From assembly GCA_945949655.1 (NCBI GenBank), contig CAMFFG010000118.1, positions 1 to 5,018 on the forward strand: a DNA stretch of 5,018 nt. The letters run 5' to 3'. Positions within the stretch are counted from its first letter, which is position 1; every line of letters begins with the position of its first letter. The notes under the pieces are model-generated. The model saw nothing but the letters and a program-made list of their open reading frames with translations, was not told the origin of the DNA and searched no databases. Both the position numbers and the translations under genes were made by a program. Below, in pieces: positions 1 through 5,018 of this stretch. This stretch comes from an uncultured Peptococcaceae bacterium (GTDB taxonomy: Bacteria; Bacillota; Peptococcia; Peptococcales; Peptococcaceae).

Positions 1-578
1 GCAAGCCGATTGACGATGTTATTTTTGATTTTAAACATATTATACGAGGAGGAATTGGTCTGCAGCTGGTTCTGCACAAAATTCTGCAGCTCCTGCCCGC
101 TGAGCCCCTGCGCGATCCCGGCCTCGGTGACCTGTTTCTGAATGGCCTGCATACCCTGGCTGACAGCAGACTGATTTTTCCCCACGGTACCCAGCGAATT
201 GTAGGCCGAACTTTCCTGGTCATACACCGAATTCAGCGTAGACTGCACATCATCCCGGGCATTGCGGGCCTTGGTCTGGTTTTCATCCAGCAGCTTCAGA
301 TTCAGCGCATACTGCTGGCCAATGCGGTTGTGCCGCTGCACCTGCTCGATGATCTGAGCCAGCGTATAAATTTGTTCCTCGCTGGCAGCAGCCTGCTGTG
401 TGCCTTCTGCCCTGGCGGGAACAGTAGCACACAGAAACACTGGAACCAGCAGCACTATAGCAATCCGCTTCCGCTGCAGCTGTCTACGGTTCACAGCAGT
501 CTTTTCCCACTGGTGATGCAGCGTCTTTCTGTCGTTATGCAGATATTCCTTCAGATGCAGAATCATTTTATGATACAT
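1..578 (-). CDS. TolC-family outer-membrane efflux/secretion channel protein, N-terminal part (runs off left edge)
   Basis: This open frame encodes 192 residues and is cut by the window edge; TolC-like proteins are usually 400-500 residues, so more than half is missing. Residues 1-38 are cytoplasmic-type and end in a basic RRQLQRKR patch. Residues 39-53 form a hydrophobic core, followed by a plausible signal-peptidase site after VPARA (residue 57). The mature part opens with IYTLAQIIEQVQRHNRIGQQ, which matches the conserved 'YTLeeAIe.A..nN..i' opening of outer-membrane efflux proteins. It then continues as long Gln/Asn/Ala-rich helices with coiled-coil character (about residues 85-190). In this family, trimers form an outer-membrane barrel with a periplasmic helical tunnel used by efflux pumps or type I secretion. 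The start at 578 is chosen for the GAAAGGGG site 8 bases upstream. A GTG at 494 would give a signal peptide of normal length but has a poor ribosome binding site. The TolC assignment rests on pattern recognition and is moderately sure. Confidence 0.62.
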   Translation of the reverse strand, partial: MYHKMILHLKEYLHNDRKTLHHQWEKTAVNRRQLQRKRIAIVLLVPVFLCATVPARAEGTQQAAASEEQIYTLAQIIEQVQRHNRIGQQYALNLKLLDENQTKARNARDDVQSTLNSVYDQESSAYNSLGTVGKNQSAVSQGMQAIQKQVTEAGIAQGLSGQELQNFVQNQLQTNSSSYNMFKIKNNIVNRL

Positions 579-586
579 GCAAAAAA

Positions 587-594
587 CCCCTTTC
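587..594 (-). promoter_or_regulatory. Ribosome binding site of the TolC-like gene
   Basis: The minus strand reads GAAAGGGG, 8 bases before the ATG at 578. It decides for this start over the ATG at 566 (spacing too long) and the GTG at 494 (only a weak GGGAAAAG upstream). Confidence 0.7.
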
Positions 595-602
595 AACAAT
601 GC

Positions 603-620
603 TTTATAATCTATTATAAA
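603..620. repeat. 18-base inverted repeat over the -10 box (possible operator)
   Basis: TTTATAATCTATTATAAA consists of two perfect 8-base arms around a CT centre. It overlaps the -10 box of the TolC-like promoter and places a TATAAT on each strand. It could be an operator, or only AT-rich -10 sequence that happens to be symmetrical. Confidence 0.45.
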
Positions 621-641
621 AAACCTCGCGCCGAGAAAAAA
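613..641 (-). promoter_or_regulatory. Promoter of the TolC-like gene
   Basis: A perfect TATAAT -10 box lies at 613-618. Seventeen bases upstream is a weak -35 position (TTTTTT, 636-641). Transcription would start near 606 and give a short leader of about 28 bases that contains the ribosome binding site. The spacer carries a GC-rich inverted repeat, CTCG-GCG-CGAG (625-635). The -10 box is one arm of an 18-base inverted repeat (603-620). With so poor a -35, an activator or a relieved repressor may be involved, but that is inference. Confidence 0.5.
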
Positions 642-855
642 CGGACAATCAGGGGAATCTGGGTAAAAAAGCAGCGACCTTTGGCCATGGATTCTCCGGC
701 TGATACACGCACCGGGCAGACGTAGTTATCCTTATTTGAGGATTCTTCGGGTGATCCTATAGCAGACATGGATTTCCCTGCTGTTCCGACTTGCACAGTC
801 CGTTCCAATTCAGAATTTTTGCAAAGATAACAGACATCTTTGTTTTGGATATGTG
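642..855. other. Gene-free intergenic stretch with degenerate direct repeats
   Basis: I see no credible gene here. The only longer minus-strand frame (904 down to 614) runs through the terminator and the TolC-like promoter, has no ribosome binding site and resembles nothing I know. The stretch holds three related 18-base units on the plus strand: GGATTCTCCGGCTGATAC (689-706), GGATTCTTCGGGTGATCC (740-757; 15 of 18 match the first) and a weaker GGATTTCCCTGCTGTTCC (770-787). A possible weak hairpin before a T6 tract on the minus strand (665-702: CAGC/GCTG around GGCC/GGTC) could be an attenuator. No recognised riboswitch class fits. Confidence 0.4.
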
Positions 856-884
856 AAAACAGAGACTCTTGAAAGAGTCTCTGT
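856..884 (-). terminator. Intrinsic terminator downstream of the 868-residue surface protein gene and the relic
   Basis: The 11-base perfect stem ACAGAGACTCT / AGAGTCTCTGT (859-869 with 874-884) has a four-base loop. On the minus strand it runs into a TTTT tract. On the plus strand no T-run follows, so it serves the minus-strand transcript. It lies about 80 bases after the stop of the complete gene and 20 bases after the stop of the relic, and may originally have belonged to the lost copy. Confidence 0.75.
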
Positions 885-904
885 CTGGTTAACACTGTTT
901 CCAT

Positions 905-943
905 TTACAATTTGAATAAAACATCAGCGGCATTGTGCGCATG
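905..943 (-). pseudogene. Relic of the 3' end of a third stalk-domain surface protein gene
   Basis: Read on the minus strand this piece ends in N-A-A-D-V-L-F-K-L-stop, matching the C-terminus NGATADVLFKL of the complete gene 61 bases upstream. In the last 24 bases, 20 are identical and all four differences are synonymous (Leu TTG/CTG, Lys AAA/AAG, two changes in Leu TTA/CTG). Upstream of it, alignment to the family needs a 6-base gap and then fades out before the stop of the neighbouring gene. It lies in a different frame from that gene and has no start. It looks like the surviving tail of a diverged tandem copy, not a recent slippage duplicate. The short length limits certainty. Confidence 0.6.
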
Positions 944-965
944 TCTGCACAGGCTGTTGTACCTA

Positions 966-3572
966 TTACAGCTTGAACAGAACATCAGCAGTTGCACCAT
1001 TGTCGTCGTAGGTTGGGATCACAGTGCTACCGAAGGCTTCGGCTGCAAAACGTACCGGTACCATGGTGCGGCTGCCGCTGATAAACGGTGCCACATCGGC
1101 TGTTTTTTCTTCACCGTTTACGGTGTAGGTAGCAGAACCTATGGTCATCACCACGGTTGTATTACCTAACTGTGCGGTCACAGCCTGGGTCGCTTCATCG
1201 TAGGCTACTTCTGCGCCAAATGCTTCTGCCAGTGCGCGGAACGGCACATAAGTGCGGCTGTTCTGCACTACCGGCGCTGCATCGATAACGGCTTTTTCGC
1301 CATCGATCACGATCTCGCTGGAACCGATGGACATTACCACCGTTTTACCGGCAGAACCATCGGTGAATACGATGTTCTGGGTACCTGTATAGTAATGTGG
1401 AGCCCATGTTCCATCAGCCTGTTTAACTTCAATACCCATGGACATCTGTACGGTTACAACACCCGGTTTGTCACATTCGATCCGGCCTACTGCATAGCTG
1501 TCGCCGGTAATAGAGGTGATTGCGCCGCCTGCCGCACGGGCATCAAAGTTTACAGTTGCGCCTTCCGGTTTGGCAATTACCACAAAGCTTGTCTGTCCGC
1601 CAGCTACACGGAAAGTTCCAGTTGGTAACTGAGCTTCAACCATACTATCGGTCACCATTGTTTCTGCCTTTTCCTGGGCAGTTTCTTCATCCATACCTTC
1701 TTTTATCAAATTTTCAGCAATATTTTTGACAATTGCTAAACGATAGTACGGAGCAACGTCTGTATTCATGTTACCAATGGTCACATTCATATTGGCCTGA
1801 CCATTCATCAGCAGATAGGTAATATCGGTAGGTGTATTGATTTTCGCTTCTTTAACCGGAATGTAAATAAACGCTTTACCGTCATTGATTTTGATTGTGC
1901 TTTCTCCTACCAGGTTGTACCGGTCGTTGGTGGCAATAATTTTAATTTCACTGCCGGCATATTTGTCATCATTTTTGGTGTAAATGTTCACTTCATTGTC
2001 TGTTTCTACAATTTCGGTTTCCAGTACACCATAGCCTGTTACAGCAACATCGGTTCCTTTTTTCAGGGCATCGCATCCAACACCGTTGGCGTCTACCAGT
2101 TTAAAGCTTGCGCTGGTTTTGCTTCCCAATTCCGTAGCCGGAGCTCTTGGCGTTACCTTTAAGGTAACCGGGGTCCCCATTTCAGCTACACTGAATGTGA
2201 TGGTTTTGTATTTGCCATTGGCCAGAGTCAGTTTAAGCGTGTATTCTCCGGCAACCAGATCTTTATTTGTGAATAAAGTGTTCTGATAAGGAGCATCCTG
2301 CCCTACCGGACACAGCCAGATATCTTTATTTTCCAGCTTAGAACCAGCTGGCTGGCTCACGATCGATACATAATCTTCTGCAGATTTTCCCCATGCTTTG
2401 TAGTTGTTTTGAGAATCGCCATTGACATAGCTGGAGGTAAATTCATGATTCTTCCCGGAAACAAGTACGCCTGCAAAGCCTGGTTCTGCAAATTTACCGC
2501 CTGGCTGCAGTGTAAATGGTTTTACAAAGTTGCCGTTGACATCTTTTACTGCCACCCAGATATCATCCAGATAGCTGCCAGCGGTACAGTCATCTGTGGA
2601 TAATGCCACCTGCGGCATTTTGGTAAATGTTAAATCGTAAGCGCTGGTGGAAGATGCTGTGATCTGCAGCTTCGCTTCGTAAGAGCCACATTCAATATAA
2701 ATGGTAAAGCCATCAATATTCGGCGATTCCTCTGTAATCGCAATGGTAAATTTGAACTGACCTAACTGGTCGGTGGTCACAGTTTCTTTATTAACGATGC
2801 AGTTGGCGTTGCTGGTGGACAGTTTCACTTTGGCACCTTTTACAGCTTTTCCGTCTTTGTCCAGTACTTTAAATGTGATATCGCCAGATGCAACACCATT
2901 GGTGTTCAAATGATTATTAACGCCCTCTATGCTTAAATTTCCTCCATAACCAATTGTTGTTTTGCCGCCATTCGCAATAGAAGCCCCTTCTGCAATGCCA
3001 AATGGCAGGTCAGCGTTATCTATCAGCTGCAATGTATAATCATTGCTGTCACTGTCGCTTTCTACTGTGATTGTTTTCTGATTAGAAGAAATGAAAAGTA
3101 ATTCGTCTTCTGCATTGCGGAATGCTTCTGCTTTTGTGGCAAATTTTCCGCTGTTGTATTTAGCCAGTGGGTTAACCAGTGCGGCATGTACAGTGTATTT
3201 GCCTGTGTTGTCAAAAGCAAAGCTGTATTTTTCGTCTTCCTCTACTTTGTCCATTGCAAAAACGCCGCTGACAGGTTTAATACCTGCTTTCGATACAACA
3301 CTTTCCGCAGCCACATTGGAGCCGTCTTTCACAAACCATACATACATACTGCCTGTGCTGGTGCCTGGTTCTAAATCAAAGCAGATATCAGCCCAGTCAT
3401 ATACCTTGTTTCCATCTTTATCCGTACTGATTGCATCAACTGTTGCATCTACATCATCCGTGTAAACATAGCTGTCGCTGGGGGTGACTGCTGCAAAAGC
3501 GGCCACTGGCATCAGTGTCAGCGCAAAGCACAGCAGTGTCAGCACTGCAAATAATTTTTTATACTGGTTCAT
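966..3572 (-). CDS. Secreted surface protein, 868 residues, with Ig-like domain and C-terminal copper-amine-oxidase-N-like (stalk) domain
   Basis: The protein has a clear signal peptide (MNQYKKLF, hydrophobic residues 8-26, cleavage likely after AFA at 27). Beta-rich modules follow. Residues 228-308 (DITFKVLDKDGKAVKGAKVKL...) resemble an invasin-type Big_1 Ig-like domain. Residues 311-590 are further beta-sandwich-like sequence. Residues 606-650 are a charged helical insert absent from the neighbouring paralog. Residues 745-868 are two tandem repeats of the stalk unit (VVMSIGS...RTYVPFRALAEAFG, then VVMTIGS...RTMVPVRFAAEAFG), the family named copper amine oxidase N-terminal domain. No catalytic oxidase domain, SLH repeat, sortase motif or lipobox is seen, so a structural or adhesive surface role is inferred. 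The start at 3572 is chosen over the in-frame ATG at 3617 because AAGGGA lies 8 bases upstream and the signal peptide then begins normally. It is flanked by terminators, so it is probably monocistronic. Confidence 0.9.
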   Translation of the reverse strand: MNQYKKLFAVLTLLCFALTLMPVAAFAAVTPSDSYVYTDDVDATVDAISTDKDGNKVYDWADICFDLEPGTSTGSMYVWFVKDGSNVAAESVVSKAGIKPVSGVFAMDKVEEDEKYSFAFDNTGKYTVHAALVNPLAKYNSGKFATKAEAFRNAEDELLFISSNQKTITVESDSDSNDYTLQLIDNADLPFGIAEGASIANGGKTTIGYGGNLSIEGVNNHLNTNGVASGDITFKVLDKDGKAVKGAKVKLSTSNANCIVNKETVTTDQLGQFKFTIAITEESPNIDGFTIYIECGSYEAKLQITASSTSAYDLTFTKMPQVALSTDDCTAGSYLDDIWVAVKDVNGNFVKPFTLQPGGKFAEPGFAGVLVSGKNHEFTSSYVNGDSQNNYKAWGKSAEDYVSIVSQPAGSKLENKDIWLCPVGQDAPYQNTLFTNKDLVAGEYTLKLTLANGKYKTITFSVAEMGTPVTLKVTPRAPATELGSKTSASFKLVDANGVGCDALKKGTDVAVTGYGVLETEIVETDNEVNIYTKNDDKYAGSEIKIIATNDRYNLVGESTIKINDGKAFIYIPVKEAKINTPTDITYLLMNGQANMNVTIGNMNTDVAPYYRLAIVKNIAENLIKEGMDEETAQEKAETMVTDSMVEAQLPTGTFRVAGGQTSFVVIAKPEGATVNFDARAAGGAITSITGDSYAVGRIECDKPGVVTVQMSMGIEVKQADGTWAPHYYTGTQNIVFTDGSAGKTVVMSIGSSEIVIDGEKAVIDAAPVVQNSRTYVPFRALAEAFGAEVAYDEATQAVTAQLGNTTVVMTIGSATYTVNGEEKTADVAPFISGSRTMVPVRFAAEAFGSTVIPTYDDNGATADVLFKL

Positions 3573-3580
3573 TTGTTTGT

Positions 3581-3586
3581 CCCTTC
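3581..3586 (-). promoter_or_regulatory. Ribosome binding site of the 868-residue surface protein gene
   Basis: The minus strand reads GAAGGG, followed by 8 bases (ACAAACAA) and then the ATG at 3572. This site decides the start; the ATG at 3617 has no comparable site and would add 15 residues in front of the signal peptide. Confidence 0.75.
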
Positions 3587-3683
3587 TTTCTCTCATAAAA
3601 GCAGCCAGCCATCTCATCCGTTCCGTGGTCTCTGCCGCCGTTCCATAATCTCTTTTATCCGGTATCCTGGAGTTTCAAAAAAT

Positions 3684-3712
3684 ATAAAACAAAAAACAGC
3701 GCAATTCTGCAA
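3684..3712 (-). promoter_or_regulatory. Possible promoter of the 868-residue surface protein gene
   Basis: A TTGCAG (3707-3712) and a TTTTAT (3684-3689), 17 bases apart, lie between the upstream terminator and the gene; an overlapping TATATT (3681-3686) is an alternative -10 at a poorer spacing of 20. A promoter is expected here because the terminator at 3758-3794 should stop read-through. The match is weak. It implies an untranslated leader of about 100 bases. Confidence 0.3.
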
Positions 3713-3757
3713 AATAAATCCATGGTGTTATCACAGGGCAGGTCAGATCATCTGTTC

Positions 3758-3794
3758 ATAAGCAAAAAGGGGCCGGCTTTTAAGCCAGCCCCTT
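3758..3794 (-). terminator. Strong intrinsic terminator of the right-hand surface protein gene
   Basis: On the minus strand the stem AAGGGGCTGGC pairs with GCCGGCCCCTT across a short AT loop and runs into TTTTTGCTTAT. One stem position is a G-U pair in the minus-strand RNA but a C-A mismatch in a plus-strand RNA, and only the minus direction has a T-tract. Both points fix the orientation. It lies about 130 bases after the stop at 3927. Confidence 0.85.
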
Positions 3795-3799
3795 CAGCC

Positions 3800-3848
3800 T
3801 AAGAAAGATGGGGGAAGCGATTTGGGGAATCACTTGTTATCTTTCTTA
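3800..3848 (-). repeat. Long imperfect hairpin in the 3' UTR, just ahead of the terminator
   Basis: The outer arms TAAGAAAGAT (3800-3809) and ATCTTTCTTA (3839-3848) are perfectly complementary. Inside, AAGCGATT (3815-3822) pairs with AATCACTT (3828-3835), with one G-U pair in the minus-strand RNA that would be a C-A mismatch on the plus strand. An asymmetric internal loop separates the two stems. It ends 6 bases before the terminator stem and is therefore probably transcribed as part of the 3' UTR. An mRNA-protecting element or a 3'-derived small RNA are possible roles. Confidence 0.55.
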
Positions 3849-3926
3849 AAGAGAGTTGAAAATTTATAACAACATAGAAGTTATCTGTATGTTATACATG
3901 TTTGTTTACGGACACTGTTTTATCTA
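3849..3926. other. AT-rich 3' flank of the right-hand surface protein gene
   Basis: No gene is seen. The first bases after the stop (TAATAGATAAAACAGTGT on the minus strand) resemble the flank after the complete paralog (TAATAGGTACAACAG) and the relic (TAAATGGAAACAGTGT). The rest is AT-rich with only weak pairing (ATAAC/GTTAT around 3866-3893). Confidence 0.5.
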
Positions 3927-5018
3927 TTACAGATTGAACAGGATATCTGCAGTTGCGCCGTTTTCATCGTAGGTTGGGATAACTTTGATACCGAAAGCTT
4001 CAGCAACGAATCTTACAGGTACCATGGTTCTGGAACCATTGATGAATGGAGCAACGTCCATAGTCTGTTCTGCACCGTTTACAGTGTAGGTAGCGGAACC
4101 GATGGTCATCACTACGGTTACACCGTTCAGTTCAGCAGTTACAGCCTGGGTAGCTTCATCGTAAGCAACGGTAGCGCCGAATGCTTCAGCCAGTGCACGG
4201 AATGGTACATAGGTACGATCGTTCTGTACGATTGGAGCAGCATCGATGGTAGCTTTTGCATCGTTGATTACAATTTCGTTGGAACCGATGGACATTACCA
4301 CTACCTGACCTACGGAATCTTTACCAACAGCAAAGATCTGTGTGCCGGTGTAGTATTTAACTACATTTTTCTGGTCTTTTGTATAGGTCACTTTAGCAAC
4401 AGCCTGGATGGTTACATTGCCAACCTTGTTGGCAGTTACATTCATTTTAAAGGTGCCTTCAGTCAGAATCTTATTATCCGCACCATCAGTAGTTACTGAT
4501 ACTTTAGCGCCTTCCGGTTTGTCCAGAACAACATAGCTGATATCAGCTTTGGCATTTGTATTATTTGTACCACCTGTACTACGATTCAGCGCAACTTTGT
4601 TGCCTTCGCTGTCTACAACTGCTACGCCCACTTTGTTGTTGACATCAACAGCCAGAGTTTTAGCATCAAATGCTAAAGCGGAAGCTTCATCTGCAACAGT
4701 CAGAATAGCCTGTGCAGTCAGGTTGTAACGGTCATCTACAGCTACAACAGTGATCTTGCTGCCTACATATTTGTCATCATCTTTTACAGTTACACGGCCA
4801 TTATCTGTATCGAAATCTTTTACTGCATAACCGCTGGCGGCCAGATCTACTTTATTTGTGCAGTCTTTGGTTACACCGTTGGCGTCAACCCATTCCAGTG
4901 TATCAATATCCACATAGGAATCCAGTTCTACGGCGTCAGCTTCGTATACCAGGTTCAGAGCAACCGGTGTGGTAAATTCTTTTACTTCAAAGGTGACAGT
5001 GGTGTATTTACCATTGTC
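3927..5018 (-). CDS. Surface protein with C-terminal copper-amine-oxidase-N-like (stalk) domain, paralog of the 868-residue protein; 5' end outside window
   Basis: The frame is open to the right edge and gives 363 residues. It begins with DNGKYTTVTFEV, which lines up with residue 451 onward of the complete neighbour, so roughly 450 residues including any signal peptide are missing. There is no real start in the window: the GTG at 4913 sits inside conserved sequence and is an ordinary valine codon. The visible part has beta-rich modules (for example DDKYVGSKITVVAVDDRYNL, matched in the paralog), an Asn/Thr-rich stretch (RSTGGTNNTN) where the paralog has a helical insert, and a 124-residue stalk domain of two repeats (RTYVPFRALAEAFG and RTMVPVRFVAEAFG). 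That domain is about 82% identical to the paralog by hand count. A surface or envelope role is inferred. Third codon positions appear more AT-rich and regular than in the neighbour. Confidence 0.88.
   Translation of the reverse strand, partial: DNGKYTTVTFEVKEFTTPVALNLVYEADAVELDSYVDIDTLEWVDANGVTKDCTNKVDLAASGYAVKDFDTDNGRVTVKDDDKYVGSKITVVAVDDRYNLTAQAILTVADEASALAFDAKTLAVDVNNKVGVAVVDSEGNKVALNRSTGGTNNTNAKADISYVVLDKPEGAKVSVTTDGADNKILTEGTFKMNVTANKVGNVTIQAVAKVTYTKDQKNVVKYYTGTQIFAVGKDSVGQVVVMSIGSNEIVINDAKATIDAAPIVQNDRTYVPFRALAEAFGATVAYDEATQAVTAELNGVTVVMTIGSATYTVNGAEQTMDVAPFINGSRTMVPVRFVAEAFGIKVIPTYDENGATADILFNL

Noticed and set aside
330..725. Plus-strand open frame of 131 codons
   Set aside because: Most of it is antisense to the TolC-like coding region and the rest covers that gene's promoter; there is no ribosome binding site and the composition is typical of a shadow frame.
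690..800. Cobalamin-type riboswitch on the minus strand (pieces such as AGGGAAATCCATG, ACCCGAAG, CGTCTGCC)
   Set aside because: The pieces only loosely resemble the conserved blocks; the core CCCGCNACTGT block is missing and the downstream gene is not a typical target. A covariance-model search would settle it.
614..904. Minus-strand open frame of 96 codons between the relic and the TolC-like gene
   Set aside because: It starts next to the relic stop without a ribosome binding site, runs through a clear terminator hairpin and the TolC-like promoter, and its product has no recognisable features.
969..1340. Copper amine oxidase enzyme
   Set aside because: Only the small N-terminal-type domain is present; the large catalytic domain with the topaquinone tyrosine and copper-binding histidines is absent, so the enzyme name would mislead.
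3091..3465. Plus-strand open frame of 124 codons, Ser/Ala/Leu-rich
   Set aside because: It lies wholly antisense to the well-supported surface protein gene and has no features of its own.
3573..3617. Start of the complete surface protein at the ATG at 3617 (15 extra residues)
   Set aside because: It has no good ribosome binding site and would put a charged stretch before a signal peptide that begins normally at 3572 behind AAGGGA.
3724..3736. CRP-like half-site TGTGATAACACCA upstream of the possible promoter
   Set aside because: The arms are only three bases (GTG/CAC) with a short spacer, which is not a usable match to a known operator and is expected by chance.

Overview
The window appears to come from a diderm Firmicute (Negativicutes-like). 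This is inferred from the combination of a TolC-like outer-membrane channel protein and exported surface proteins ending in the 'copper amine oxidase N-terminal' (stalk) domain that is common in Clostridia and Negativicutes. Phascolarctobacterium or a relative would fit the moderate GC, but the sequence alone does not settle the genus.

Every supported gene lies on the minus strand, so transcription runs from right to left. From the right edge there are: (1) the last 363 codons of a surface protein whose start is outside the window (3927-5018); (2) a roughly 310-base gap with a long imperfect hairpin, a strong intrinsic terminator, a possible promoter and the ribosome binding site of the next gene; (3) a complete 868-residue secreted paralog of the first protein (966-3572), with a signal peptide, an invasin-type Ig-like domain and a C-terminal stalk domain; (4) directly behind its stop, a short relic of the 3' end of a third family member (905 to about 943), then a terminator (856-884); (5) about 215 bases with no gene; (6) a promoter with a perfect TATAAT and the first 192 codons of a TolC-family outer-membrane protein (1-578), which runs off the left edge.

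The two large genes and the relic form a tandem family. The last 124 residues of the two proteins are about 82% identical by hand count, while the regions before them are much more divergent. One paralog carries an extra helical segment of about 45 residues where the other has a short Asn/Thr-rich stretch. Each gene seems to be its own transcription unit, because a terminator separates each from the next. The proteins look like cell-surface components and are not metabolic enzymes; their exact role cannot be read from the sequence. The TolC-like gene lies next to them but has its own promoter, so a functional link is only a possibility.

I found no tRNA, rRNA, CRISPR array, insertion sequence or recognised riboswitch. 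The most unusual points are the coding relic with only synonymous changes, the lineage-specific helical insert, the structured 3' UTR, and the palindrome that overlaps the promoter of the TolC-like gene.
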